Below, piece after piece: positions 40,100 through 49,106 of a stretch of DNA of 64,000 bases. The notes under the pieces are model-generated. The model did no database searches, was not told where the DNA came from, and was given only the letters and a program-made list of their open reading frames with translations. The position numbers and the translations under genes are program-made. The stretch covers positions 345,480 through 409,479 of the forward strand of contig JAKFVT010000059.1 in assembly GCA_021732005.1 (NCBI GenBank), given 5' to 3'. The stretch's first letter is position 1. The number at the start of each line of letters is the position of its first letter. This DNA is from Mycobacterium sp. (GTDB taxonomy: Bacteria > Actinomycetota > Actinomycetes > Mycobacteriales > Mycobacteriaceae).

Positions 40100-40963
40100 A
40101 TGGCTGTCGTCGTGGTCACCGATTCGTCGGCTCGGCTTCGGACCGATGATGTCCGGGCCGGTGGTATGCGCGTTGTGCCACTGCATATCTTGGTCGACGG
40201 CCGCGACCTGCGCGACGGCGTCGACGCGATCCCGGCTGATCTGTATCAGCGCGGGCACGTGACGACCGCCGGGGCGACCCCGAGTGAACTGTCCGCGGCC
40301 TATCGGGAGGCATTGCGCGCCAGCGACGGTGACGGAGTTGTGGCCGTGCACATCTCCGGTGAGCTCTCCAGCACGCTGGGGGCCGCCGAGTATGCGGCGC
40401 GCGAGTTCGACGGTGCGGTGCGGGTGGTGGATTCGAAGTCGACGGCGATGGGCACCGGGTTCGTCGCTCTGGCCGCGGCGCGTGCCGCGCTCGGCGGAGC
40501 CGACCTGGAAACCGTTGCCGCCGAGGCGGAATCGACGGTCTCCCGGGTGCGGGCGTATATCGTGGTGCAGCGACTGGACAACCTGCGCCGCAGCGGCCGG
40601 ATCGGTACCGCCGCATCCTGGCTGGGAACCGCGCTCGCGCTCAAGCCGCTGCTGCGCATCGACGAACAGGGCCGGCTGGTGCTGGCGCAACGGGTGCGCA
40701 CGGCATCCAAGGCGCAGGCCGCGATGATCGAGCAGGTTCTCGAGGTGGTGGGTGAGCGGCATGCCGCGCTCGCGGTCCACCACATCGACAATCCCGATGC
40801 CGCAGGAGAATTGGCCGCCACGTTGGCGTCGGCGCTGCCCGGTTGCGGCGATGTGGTCGTCACCGGCCTGGGCCCGGTGCTCGGCGTGCACGTAGGCGCC
40901 GGCGCGGTGGGAATCGTCGTCGCACTCGATCCCACCCCGCCGGATCGCCTCACGCCTGCTTGA
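40100..40963 (+). CDS. DegV family fatty-acid-binding protein
   Basis: 287 aa; binds a fatty acid and in Firmicutes presents it to fatty-acid kinase FakA. VVVTDSSARLRTDD, VHISGELSSTLGAAEYAA and VVDSKSTAMGTGFVALAA are family motifs. Follows octT by 3 bases, matching Rv2417c; could supply or buffer acyl chains, which is inference. Its last 14 bases overlap the convergent yceI gene. H37Rv has eis next; here it is absent. Confidence 0.9.
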   Translation: MAVVVVTDSSARLRTDDVRAGGMRVVPLHILVDGRDLRDGVDAIPADLYQRGHVTTAGATPSELSAAYREALRASDGDGVVAVHISGELSSTLGAAEYAAREFDGAVRVVDSKSTAMGTGFVALAAARAALGGADLETVAAEAESTVSRVRAYIVVQRLDNLRRSGRIGTAASWLGTALALKPLLRIDEQGRLVLAQRVRTASKAQAAMIEQVLEVVGERHAALAVHHIDNPDAAGELAATLASALPGCGDVVVTGLGPVLGVHVGAGAVGIVVALDPTPPDRLTPA

Positions 40964-41498
40964 GGGCCTCGATTTCGAGGGTGATGGTGACCTTGTCGCC
41001 GACAACCGCGCCGCCGGTCTCCAACGGCATGTCGATGTCGATGCCGAAGTCCTTGCGGTTCAGCACCACCGATGCCTCGAACCCGGCGACCGCGCCGTGC
41101 CCCATGCCGGGATTCACCCCGTTGAACTGCACGGGCAGGCTGATCCGGCGAGTCACGCCCTTGAGGGTGAAATCGCCCTCGAGCCGGTAGGCGTCCCCGT
41201 CGGGAACCACCGACGTCGAGACGAATGTGGCGGTGGGGTACTGCTCGACGTCGAAGAAGTCGGGCGCGCGCAGGTGCGCGTCGCGCTGCTCGTTGCCGGT
41301 GTAGAGCGAGGCGACGTCGATCTCGGCGGTCACCGACGGCGTGCCGTCGGCCCCGACGGTGACGGCGCCGCTGAACGCGCCGAAGGTCCCGCGGACCTTG
41401 CTGACGACGAGGTGGCGTACTGAGAAGCTGATCGACGAATGGACGGGGTCGATCGCCCAGGTTCCGGTGAGGTCGCTGGCCTGAACCGCTGCGGTCAT
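40950..41498 (-). CDS. YceI family lipid-binding lipocalin-like protein
   Basis: 182 aa, complete YceI beta barrel: WAIDPVHSSISFSVRHLVVS at the start, DAHLRAPDFFDVEQYPTATF in the middle, GVTRRISLPVQFNG later. Members bind polyprenoid or other hydrophobic molecules. No signal peptide, so cytosolic, as for many mycobacterial members. ATG with AAGGAGA 8 bases ahead. A perfect 8-4-8 palindrome lies 58 bp upstream. Confidence 0.9.
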   Translation of the reverse strand: MTAAVQASDLTGTWAIDPVHSSISFSVRHLVVSKVRGTFGAFSGAVTVGADGTPSVTAEIDVASLYTGNEQRDAHLRAPDFFDVEQYPTATFVSTSVVPDGDAYRLEGDFTLKGVTRRISLPVQFNGVNPGMGHGAVAGFEASVVLNRKDFGIDIDMPLETGGAVVGDKVTITLEIEALKQA

Positions 41499-41555
41499 CG
41501 TGAGGTCTCCTTGATCGGCGGCGCCGTGCCCGGTGCCCGACGCCTCTCACGAAGT

Positions 41556-41575
41556 AACCGGACTGTGGTCCGGTT
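41556..41575. promoter_or_regulatory. 20-bp palindromic operator upstream of yceI
   Basis: AACCGGAC-TGTG-GTCCGGTT, perfect 8-bp arms. Typical of TetR-family operators. The cognate regulator is not encoded next to it. Confidence 0.55.
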
Positions 41576-41589
41576 TAATTCCCGCCGGG

Positions 41590-42648
41590 TCAGCTGGGGG
41601 CGAACCTGCCCGTGACCGGGGGCAGATCGGCCAGCGTCGCGATGCCCGGCTTGGCGGCGACGACAGCGGGCACCGCGTTGGTGACCGGCAGCGCGGTGTA
41701 GATCATGCCCAGCCCCATGAAACCCGGCTCCGGCCAGTTCTTCGGCGGCAGGCAGTGCAGCACCGTGCGCATGTTGGGCACCCCGTACACCTGGATGACG
41801 TGACCGTGCTCGAGTGGCTTGGGCGGCACCACGTGACTGCCCATGATCCAGTTGAACCCGACGCTGACGACATTACGGTCGCCCACCCAGCCGCGGTGGT
41901 AGCCGTACACGCCGCCGACGGTGCCCTCCGGGATCGTCATGAAGCCGAGGTCACTGTCGCCGGTGGCGGTGGTGAACGTGACATCGAAGGTCATCCGGTC
42001 GAGCTTGGCGCCGATCGCGTCGGCCATCATCGCGGCGGACTCGGCGAACACCTCGCTCTCCACCCGCACACTCTCGGCCAGACCCTCGGTGTCGGGATCG
42101 CAGCCGAAGCCCATCGCGGCCTGGGTGCCCGCCGACTCATAGGTCGAACAGTCCACCGACTCGGTGATCCGGATTTCGTCGACGCGCTCGCAGGCGCCGG
42201 AGAGCACCATGCCGACCATGTTCGTCATGCCGGGATGCGCGCCGCTACCGAAGATCGTGGAATTGCCTTGCTCGCAAGCCTTTCGGATCCTGGCCAGATC
42301 CTCGGGTGACTGCTTGCCGCCGGTGATCCACGCCGCCGACGAACACACGTTGACGCCGGCCTCCAACAGCCGCACCAACTCGTCCACGCTGGGCCACAAC
42401 GGGTTGTAGCAGCAGGCATCCGGCTTGGCCGCCAGCAGTGCATCGATGTCGTTGGTCGCGGTGACGCCGGTGGGTTCGGGCCAGCCGGACAACTCGGCGG
42501 CGTCGACACCGAGCTTGTCGGCGCCGTGGGCGAACACCCCGACCAGTTCCAGGTCCGGCCGGCTGATGATCGCGTGCAGCGACCGGCGGCCGATGTTGCC
42601 GGTGGTCCACTGGATCACCCGGATGGGGCGGTCGGTGATGGCGGTCAT
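41590..42648 (-). CDS. dihydrodipicolinate reductase-like NAD(P)-dependent oxidoreductase
   Basis: 352 aa. Rossmann start IRVIQWTTGNIGRRSLHAII, GVFAHGADKLGVDAAELSG, and GSGAHPGMTNMVGMVLSGA. Mycobacteria have many paralogues annotated as DapB-like or amine dehydrogenase-like (diaminopentanoate dehydrogenase group); substrate unknown. ATG preceded by AGGGAG. Shares its strand with yceI but is upstream of it by 91 bp with the palindrome between them. Confidence 0.82.
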   Translation of the reverse strand: MTAITDRPIRVIQWTTGNIGRRSLHAIISRPDLELVGVFAHGADKLGVDAAELSGWPEPTGVTATNDIDALLAAKPDACCYNPLWPSVDELVRLLEAGVNVCSSAAWITGGKQSPEDLARIRKACEQGNSTIFGSGAHPGMTNMVGMVLSGACERVDEIRITESVDCSTYESAGTQAAMGFGCDPDTEGLAESVRVESEVFAESAAMMADAIGAKLDRMTFDVTFTTATGDSDLGFMTIPEGTVGGVYGYHRGWVGDRNVVSVGFNWIMGSHVVPPKPLEHGHVIQVYGVPNMRTVLHCLPPKNWPEPGFMGLGMIYTALPVTNAVPAVVAAKPGIATLADLPPVTGRFAPS

Positions 42649-42756
42649 GGGGTGCTCCCTGGGTGGCGAGGTTCGGACGTGTACACAGTTCCGGATTCAT
42701 CCACAGGTTCGCACCGCGCAGTCCCGCACAGCGGATCTCCAGTCGCCGTCGCGCCC

Positions 42757-42762
42757 TACGGT
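42757..42762 (+). promoter_or_regulatory. -10 box for comEA (leaderless)
   Basis: TACGGT with exactly 6 bases to the comEA ATG at 42769. Confidence 0.45.
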
Positions 42763-42768
42763 CGCGGC

Positions 42769-43572
42769 ATGCGAACCGATCAGCCGCTGGCCGGCCTGCA
42801 GCGCCGGCTCCGAGGTGACGCGGCGGGTGAACCGACTGATGATGACGACGATGACGAGATCCCGGTACCCAGCTGGATCCCGGACGGGCGCGCTGACCGC
42901 GGCGCGAACTGGCTCGCCGCGATCCGGGCCGACCCGGGCCGATCCGGTGGTATCGCGCTGGCGGTGATCGCCGTTGTCGCAGTACTCATCACGGTGTTCG
43001 CCCTGATGCGTGACGACCCTCCACCGGTGGTGTCGGCCAAGCTGCCGCCGGTGGAGATGGTGTCCTCGGCCGCCGCGCGGCCCGGACCGGATCCCAACCA
43101 GCCTGTGGTGGTCAGCGTGGTCGGGCTCGTCACCAAGCCCGGTTTGGTGACCCTGGCCCCGGACGCCCGCATCGCCGACGCGGTGTCGGCCGCGGGCGGC
43201 GCACTGAACGGGGCCGACACTCTCGGGCTCAACCTGGCGCGCCATCTCACCGACGGGGAACAGATCGTCGTCGGCATCGGCACCCCGGCCGGCCAGCCGA
43301 CCGCACTCGGCAGCTCGGTCAGCGGCACACCGCCCGCCGCGTCCGATCCGCCGGCGGCGCCTGGGAAGGGCGCACCGGCCGAGCCGGTAAACCTCAACAC
43401 CGCCACCGTCGAGCAGCTCGATGCGCTGCCGGGCGTGGGGCCGGTGACGGCCGCCGCGATCGTGGCGTGGCGGGACGCCAACGGCAAGTTCGCCAGCGTC
43501 GACCAGCTCGGTGAGGTCGACGGCATCGGTCCTGCGCGGCTGGAGAAACTACGGGCGCTGGTGCGGGTTTGA
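42769..43572 (+). CDS. ComEA-like DNA-binding protein
   Basis: 267 aa. One membrane segment (SGGIALAVIAVVAVLITVFAL, about residues 59-79), an SLBB-type region (VVSVVGLVTKPGLVTLAPDA) and C-terminal helix-hairpin-helix repeats (VNLNTATVEQLDALPGVGPV, IGPARLEKLRALV) that bind DNA. In competent bacteria ComEA captures incoming DNA for ComEC. Mycobacteria are not known to be generally competent, so the role is open. Coupled to comEC. Start chosen at 42769 because of the leaderless -10 box. Confidence 0.88.
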   Translation: MRTDQPLAGLQRRLRGDAAGEPTDDDDDDEIPVPSWIPDGRADRGANWLAAIRADPGRSGGIALAVIAVVAVLITVFALMRDDPPPVVSAKLPPVEMVSSAAARPGPDPNQPVVVSVVGLVTKPGLVTLAPDARIADAVSAAGGALNGADTLGLNLARHLTDGEQIVVGIGTPAGQPTALGSSVSGTPPAASDPPAAPGKGAPAEPVNLNTATVEQLDALPGVGPVTAAAIVAWRDANGKFASVDQLGEVDGIGPARLEKLRALVRV

Positions 43573-45101
43573 CGGATGTGGGCGCCCGGCTCGATCTGCG
43601 GTTGGTCCCCGCGGCGGTGACGGCCTGGGCGGTCACGGCGGTCGCGATCACGTGGGCGGTGGGGCCGCTGTTGACAGTAGCCTGCGCCGCCGTCGGGGTC
43701 GGCTGGGCGGGGCTGGCCCGATGGCGCGGCGAGCAGGTCCCTGTTTTCCGCACGGCCGGTGTCGCGGTGGTGGGCGCCGCGGTCGTGGGTGCGGGCTTCG
43801 CGTTGGCCGCGGCCATGCGCAGCGATGCGGTTCGCGAACATCCGATCGGACAGCGATTCGGCGCGGTGGCGACGGTGACGGTGACGCCGGGGGAGGAGCC
43901 CCGCCAGCTGGGCAGTGGACGACTGATGTTCCGTGCCGCGCTTTCGCAGTTCGACGGTGCCGAGATGACCGGCAGTGTGGTGGTTTTCGCTCAGACACAG
44001 GGTTTCGGTGAGTTGATGGCCGGGCAGCCGGTCCGCTTCAAAGCCCGCATCAGCCGGCCGACCCGGCGCGACTTGACGGTGGCCGTGCTCAACGCGACCG
44101 GCCGGCCCACGGTGGGGCGGGCGTCGCCACTGCAACGGGCGGCCCGGGCGGTCCGGGACCATTTCGCCCGATCGGCCCGCGACGTGCTGCCCGCCGATCA
44201 GGCTGCCATTCTGCCGGGTCTGGTACTGGGCGACATCTCAGCTGTATCAGCCACCACTGCAACGGAATTCAAAACCGCCGGGCTCACCCACCTCACCGCG
44301 GTGTCCGGCGCGAACGTCACGATCGTCTGCGGCGCCGTGCTGCTGTCCGCCGGTCTCGTGGGACCACGCGCGGCGGTCGGGCTGGCGGGCGTCGCGCTGG
44401 TGGTGTTCGTCATCGTCGTACAGCCCTCGGCCAGCGTGCTGCGCGCGGCGGTGATGGGTGCCATCGCATTGGTGGCCATCGTGAGCGCCCGCAGACGGCA
44501 GGCGGTTCCGGTGTTGGCGGCCACCGTACTCGGATTGCTGATCGCGGCACCGCAACTGGCTGTCGACGCGGGCTTCGCGCTGTCGGTGTCCGCGACCGCC
44601 GCGCTGATCGTGCTGGCTCCGGGCTGGTCGGCTCGGCTGATCGCCAGGGGCTGGCCCAAACCTCTGGCCGAGGCGTTGTGTATCGCGCTGGCCGCCCAAT
44701 TGGTCACCGCACCGTTGGTCGCCGCGATCTCGGGCAAGCTGAGCGTGATCGGTGTGCTGGCCAATCTGGCTGTCGCCGTGGTGATCCCGCCGATCACGGT
44801 GCTGGGTACCGCGGCCGCCGCGCTGTGCTGGCTGCTGCCGCCGGCCGCCGGGCTGCTGATCCGCTTCACCGGTCCGGAGCTGTGGTGGCTGCTGGGCGTC
44901 GCGTCCACCGCCGCTGACGTTCCCGGCGCCGCGGTGAGCGTGCCGTCCGGACTCGGTGGCGTGTTGACCGTCGGGGGGACGTCGCTCGCCGCGCTGCTGG
45001 TGTGGCGATGCGTGAAGGTCGGTGTCAGCCGCTGTCGGCCGCACGTGAAACGATCATCGGGTGAGCGCGACGGTAGACGGTCTGCATCTGATCCTGGGTG
45101 A
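43569..45101 (+). CDS. ComEC/Rec2-type membrane channel protein
   Basis: 510 aa, about ten membrane segments; competence domain with DQAAILPGLVLGDISAVSA and GLTHLTAVSGANVTIVCGA. The C-terminal beta-lactamase-like nuclease domain of full-length ComEC is missing, as in other mycobacteria. TTG start within the comEA stop overlap; other starts further in are possible. Its last 41 bases overlap holA in a different frame. Confidence 0.88.
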   Translation: MTDVGARLDLRLVPAAVTAWAVTAVAITWAVGPLLTVACAAVGVGWAGLARWRGEQVPVFRTAGVAVVGAAVVGAGFALAAAMRSDAVREHPIGQRFGAVATVTVTPGEEPRQLGSGRLMFRAALSQFDGAEMTGSVVVFAQTQGFGELMAGQPVRFKARISRPTRRDLTVAVLNATGRPTVGRASPLQRAARAVRDHFARSARDVLPADQAAILPGLVLGDISAVSATTATEFKTAGLTHLTAVSGANVTIVCGAVLLSAGLVGPRAAVGLAGVALVVFVIVVQPSASVLRAAVMGAIALVAIVSARRRQAVPVLAATVLGLLIAAPQLAVDAGFALSVSATAALIVLAPGWSARLIARGWPKPLAEALCIALAAQLVTAPLVAAISGKLSVIGVLANLAVAVVIPPITVLGTAAAALCWLLPPAAGLLIRFTGPELWWLLGVASTAADVPGAAVSVPSGLGGVLTVGGTSLAALLVWRCVKVGVSRCRPHVKRSSGERDGRRSASDPG

Positions 45102-46035
45102 CGAGGAGTTACTGGTGGACCGCGCCATCTCCGAGGTGATGCGGCTGGCCCGCGACGCGTCCGGCGGCGCCGACGTCCCGGTGGACCGGTTGCGCGCGGG
45201 CGATGTGTCGGTCAACGAGCTCGCCGAACTGCTCAGCCCGTCGTTGTTCGCCGACGAGCGGGTGGTGGTGCTCGAATCGGCTGCCGAGGCCGGCAAGGAG
45301 GCCGTGGAGTTGATCGCGACGGCGGCCGCCGACCTTCCGCCTGGGACCGTGCTCGCGGTCGCGCACTCCGGTGGTGGGCGCGCCAAGGCGCTCGCCGATC
45401 AGCTCAAGAAGCTCGGTGCCCAGGTGCATCCGTGCACCAAGATCACCAAGCCCGCCGAGCGGGCCGACTTCGTGCGCGCCGAATTCCGCGGGCACAAGGT
45501 CAAGGTCGATGAGGACACCGTCACCGCGCTGCTCGACGCCGTCGGCTCCGACATCCGCGAACTCGCCGCGGCGTGCTCACAGCTGGTCGCCGACACCGCC
45601 GGCCATGTCGACGCAATCGCGGTCCGGCGCTATCACAGCGGTAAGGCGGAGGTCTCCGGCTTCGATATCGCAGACAAGGCCGTGGTGGGCGATGTCGCGG
45701 GTTCGGCCGAGGCGCTGCGGTGGGCGATGCTGCGCGGCGTGCCGCACGTCGTGCTGGCCGATGCGCTCGCCGAGGCGGTGCACACGATCGCGCGGGTGGG
45801 CCCGGTCTCCGGCGACCCGTACCGGTTGGCCTCGGAGTTGGGAATGCCGCCGTGGAAGATCCAGAAGGCGCAAAAGCAGTCGCGACGCTGGTCGCGCGAC
45901 AAAGTGGCGACGGCGATGCGGCTGGTCGCGGCGTTGAACGCCGACGTCAAGGGTGCGGCAGCCGACGCGGACTACGTGCTGGAGGATGCGGTGCGCAAGG
46001 TGGCGCAATTGGCCGCCGGAAGCGGCCGGGACTGA
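45061..46035 (+). CDS. holA: DNA polymerase III subunit delta
   Basis: Clamp-loader subunit that opens the beta clamp. LHLILGDEELLVDRAISEVM at the N-terminus, VALAHSGGGRAK-type region, and C-terminal helical domain (PYRLASELGMPPWKIQKAQKQS). 324 aa. GTG start inside the comEC end. ORF order comEA-comEC-holA is standard. Convergent with rpsT with only one base between. Confidence 0.94.
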   Translation: MSATVDGLHLILGDEELLVDRAISEVMRLARDASGGADVPVDRLRAGDVSVNELAELLSPSLFADERVVVLESAAEAGKEAVELIATAAADLPPGTVLAVAHSGGGRAKALADQLKKLGAQVHPCTKITKPAERADFVRAEFRGHKVKVDEDTVTALLDAVGSDIRELAAACSQLVADTAGHVDAIAVRRYHSGKAEVSGFDIADKAVVGDVAGSAEALRWAMLRGVPHVVLADALAEAVHTIARVGPVSGDPYRLASELGMPPWKIQKAQKQSRRWSRDKVATAMRLVAALNADVKGAAADADYVLEDAVRKVAQLAAGSGRD

Positions 46036-46036
46036 A

Positions 46037-46297
46037 TCAGATCTTGTTGAAGGCCTGCGCCAGCGCGGACTTCTTGTTGGCCGCCTGGTTCTTGTGAATG
46101 ACGCCCTTGCTGGCGGCCTTGTCCAGCTTTCGGCTGGTCGCGACGAGCAGCTCGGCGGCCTTGTCCTTGTCGCCCTCAGCAGCGGCCGTCCGGAAACCGC
46201 GGATCGCGGTATGCAGCGCACTCTTCACCGACTTGTTGCGCACCCGGCGCCGCTCGTTGGTGCGGATGCGCTTTTCCTGCGACTTGATGTTGGCCAC
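46037..46297 (-). CDS. rpsT: 30S ribosomal protein S20
   Basis: 86 aa, MANIKSQEKRIRTNERRRVR and the C-terminal NKKSALAQAFNKI. Small-subunit primary binding protein. ATG directly starts the conserved sequence. A promoter and a leader of about 70 bases containing GGGCC-TGAC-GGCCC hairpin lie upstream. Confidence 0.97.
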   Translation of the reverse strand: MANIKSQEKRIRTNERRRVRNKSVKSALHTAIRGFRTAAAEGDKDKAAELLVATSRKLDKAASKGVIHKNQAANKKSALAQAFNKI

Positions 46298-46373
46298 GCG
46301 TTAGTTCCTCGTCTTCAAGCTTGGGGTTCGTCAGTCTCGCCGGGGCCGTCAGGCCCTCGGGCAGCGACTGCTC

Positions 46374-46403
46374 AGAGTACCAGTGGTGGCCCTGAACTCA
46401 CAA
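46374..46403 (-). promoter_or_regulatory. promoter for rpsT
   Basis: Minus strand TTGTGA, 18-bp spacer, TACTCT; fits the housekeeping pattern used for rplU at 18857-18886. Confidence 0.5.
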
Positions 46404-46446
46404 AATGGAGGTCACTGGCCTGCCGAAACGGTGAACGTGCGGCAGC

Positions 46447-48129
46447 ATGGGACACGTGAGCCTTCGAACCCTGCCTTCGGAAACAAACCGGTCGTCGCGC
46501 AATGGGTCGCGACAACCTCGGCGTCACGACCATATCTTCGGCGGCTACAACAATCTCGGCTCCTATGCCAAGGCCTTCGACGAGATGTTCGACAACCAGG
46601 GCAATGTCCGTGGGCCGTACAAGGGAATCTTCGCTGAACTCGCGCCGTCCGACGCCGAGGAGCTCGAGGCCAGGGCCGAGGCGCTGGGCCGCGCGTTCAT
46701 CGATCAGGGCATCACGTTCTCGCTGTCCGGCCAGGAGCGCCCCTTCCCGCTCGACCTGGTGCCCCGGGTGATCTCCGCCGCCGAGTGGTCCCGGCTCGAA
46801 CGGGGCATCACCCAACGGGTCAAGGCCCTGGAGATGTACCTCGACGACATCTACGGCGATCAGGAAATCCTGCGTGACGGGGTCATCCCGCGCCGGCTGA
46901 TCACCTCCTGCGAGCACTTCCACCGGCAGGCCGCCGGCATCAGCCCGCCCAACGGGGTGCGCATCCACGTCGCCGGTATCGACCTCGTTCGCGACGCCCA
47001 GGGCACCTTCCGGGTGCTCGAGGACAACCTGCGGTCCCCGTCGGGCGTCTCCTACGTCATGGAGAACCGGCGCACCATGGCCCGGGTTTTCCCCAACCTG
47101 TTCGCCACCCACCGGGTACGTGCGGTCGGCGACTACTCGTCGCACCTGCTGCGGGCACTGCGCAACGCCGCGGCGACGAACGAGGCCGACCCGACGGTCG
47201 TCGTGCTCACCCCTGGACCGTTCAACTCGGCCTACTTCGAGCACTCCCTGCTGGCCCGGCAGATGGGCGTGGAACTGGTCGAGGGCCGCGACCTGTTCTG
47301 TCGAGACAACGTGGTCTACATGCGCACCACCGAGGGGGAGCGCCAGGTCGATGTCATCTATCGCCGTATCGACGACGACTACCTCGACCCCATGCAGTTC
47401 CGTCCCGACTCGGTGCTCGGCGTGGCGGGCCTGCTGAATGCCGCGCGCGCCGGCAATGTGGTGATCTCCAGCGCGGTCGGCAACGGCGTCGGCGACGACA
47501 AGCTGGTCTACACCTACGTGCCGACGATCATCGAGTACTACCTCGGCGAGAAGCCGCTGCTGGCCAACGTCGACACGTTCCGCTGCTGGCTCGACGAAGA
47601 ATGCGAAGAAGTGCTCGACCGGGTCGACGAACTGGTGATCAAACCGGTCGAGGGTTCGGGCGGTTACGGCATCGTGTTCGGCCCGGACGCGTCCGAGAAG
47701 GAGCTTGCGGCCATTCGCAAAAAAGTCGCCGCCGATCCCCGCGGCTGGATCGCGCAGCCGGTCGTCCAGCTATCGACGGTGCCCACCAAGGTGGGCGACG
47801 CTCTGGCCCCGCGCCACGTCGATCTGCGGCCCTTCGCGGTCAACGACGGCGAGGACGTCTGGGTGCTGCCCGGCGGACTGACCCGCACCGCGCTGATCGA
47901 GGGATCCTTGGTGGTCAACTCCAGCCAGGGCGGGGGATCCAAGGACACCTGGGTGCTGGCCTCGAAGACATCGGTGGCCGCCCGCGAACTCGGCGACGCC
48001 GAGGTGGTACGCAAGATCCCCAAACCCGGGAAGGCGGCGGTCGCCGAGAAAGGTCCCGAGTCGTCCGGTCAGCAGCAACAAGGCCAACAACAGCAGAGCC
48101 AACAACAGCAACAGCAGGTGATGCGCTGA
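46447..48129 (+). CDS. circularly permuted ATP-grasp protein (Rv2411c-like)
   Basis: 560 aa, predicted ATP-dependent peptide-bond or amide ligase of the circularly permuted ATP-grasp type 2 family. Motifs: PFPLDLVPRVISAAEWSRLE, GIDLVRDAQGTFRVLEDNLR, PSGVSYVMENRR, and ELVIKPVEGSGGYGIVFG with ATP-binding Lys. The last 20 residues are Gln-rich (17 Gln), unusual for a GC-rich genome. Gene is coupled by overlap to the alpha-E gene, then the transglutaminase gene. The product of the reaction is not known. Confidence 0.88.
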   Translation: MGHVSLRTLPSETNRSSRNGSRQPRRHDHIFGGYNNLGSYAKAFDEMFDNQGNVRGPYKGIFAELAPSDAEELEARAEALGRAFIDQGITFSLSGQERPFPLDLVPRVISAAEWSRLERGITQRVKALEMYLDDIYGDQEILRDGVIPRRLITSCEHFHRQAAGISPPNGVRIHVAGIDLVRDAQGTFRVLEDNLRSPSGVSYVMENRRTMARVFPNLFATHRVRAVGDYSSHLLRALRNAAATNEADPTVVVLTPGPFNSAYFEHSLLARQMGVELVEGRDLFCRDNVVYMRTTEGERQVDVIYRRIDDDYLDPMQFRPDSVLGVAGLLNAARAGNVVISSAVGNGVGDDKLVYTYVPTIIEYYLGEKPLLANVDTFRCWLDEECEEVLDRVDELVIKPVEGSGGYGIVFGPDASEKELAAIRKKVAADPRGWIAQPVVQLSTVPTKVGDALAPRHVDLRPFAVNDGEDVWVLPGGLTRTALIEGSLVVNSSQGGGSKDTWVLASKTSVAARELGDAEVVRKIPKPGKAAVAEKGPESSGQQQQGQQQQSQQQQQQVMR

Positions 48130-49106
48130 TGCTGGCGCGCAACGCCGAGGCGCTCTACTGGATCGGCCGCTACGTCGAGCGCGCCGACGACATCGCCCGC
48201 ATTCTCGATGTGACTGTGCATCAGCTGCTCGAGGACTCGAGCGTCGACCCCGACCAGACATCGCGGATACTGCTGCAGGTGCTGGGCATAGAACCGCCCA
48301 AGCATCAGCTCGATATGTGGTCGTTGACCGACCTGGTGGCATTCAGCCGCGACACCGCAGGCGGCTGCTCGATCGTCGAGGCGATCTCAGCCGCCCGTGA
48401 AAACGCCCGTTCGGCAAGGGAAGTCACATCCAGTGACATGTGGGAGTGTCTGAACACCACCTACAACGCGCTCGCCGAACGGGAGCGGGCTGCCCGCCGG
48501 CTCGGCCCGCACGAGTTCTTCAGCTTCATCGAGGGCCGGGCGGCGATGTTCGCCGGGTTGGCCGATTCGACGCTGTCCCGCGACGACGGTTACCGCTTCC
48601 TGGTGCTCGGCCGCGCCGTCGAGCGGGTCGACATGACGGTGCGCCTGCTGCTGTCCCGGGTCGGCGACAGCGCCTCGTCACCGGCGTGGGTGACGGTGTT
48701 GCGTTCGGCGGGTGCCCACGACACCTACCTGCGAACCTACCGCGGTGTTCTCGACGCCAGTCGCGTGGTCGAATTCATGTTGCTGGACCGGCTTTTCCCA
48801 CGGTCGATCTACTACTCGCTCAAACTGGCCGAGCACAGTCTCGACGAACTCATGCACCGCCCGCACAACCGGCTGGGATCTACCGCAGAAGCTCAGCGTC
48901 TGCTCGGACGTGCCCGCAGCGAGCTGGAGTTCATCACGCCCGGTGTGCTGCTCGAGTCGCTCGAGGAGCGGCTGGCCGGGCTACAAGCAACCTGTCGCGA
49001 CGTCGGAGAAGCGGTGGCGCTGCAGTACTTCCACTCCGCACCGTGGGTGGCGTGGTCGGATGCCGGGCAGCGTGGTGCGCTGGTCATCGAGGAAGGGGAG
49101 ATCTGA
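48129..49106 (+). CDS. alpha-E (DUF403) domain protein (Rv2410c-like)
   Basis: 325 aa, all-helical alpha-E domain. MLARNAEALYWIGRYVERAD is the family start; repeated Glu-rich helices (LGRAVERVDMTVRLLLSRV, SIYYSLKLAEHSLDELM). It occurs almost only beside ATP-grasp and transglutaminase genes. ATG overlaps the ATP-grasp stop (TGATG); the longer frame upstream is inside the ATP-grasp gene and not real. Confidence 0.9.
   Translation: MLARNAEALYWIGRYVERADDIARILDVTVHQLLEDSSVDPDQTSRILLQVLGIEPPKHQLDMWSLTDLVAFSRDTAGGCSIVEAISAARENARSAREVTSSDMWECLNTTYNALAERERAARRLGPHEFFSFIEGRAAMFAGLADSTLSRDDGYRFLVLGRAVERVDMTVRLLLSRVGDSASSPAWVTVLRSAGAHDTYLRTYRGVLDASRVVEFMLLDRLFPRSIYYSLKLAEHSLDELMHRPHNRLGSTAEAQRLLGRARSELEFITPGVLLESLEERLAGLQATCRDVGEAVALQYFHSAPWVAWSDAGQRGALVIEEGEI

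Noticed and set aside
42690..42710. DnaA-box-like sequence TCATCCACA upstream of comEA
   Set aside because: Single copy with a mismatch and no AT-rich region; not an origin.
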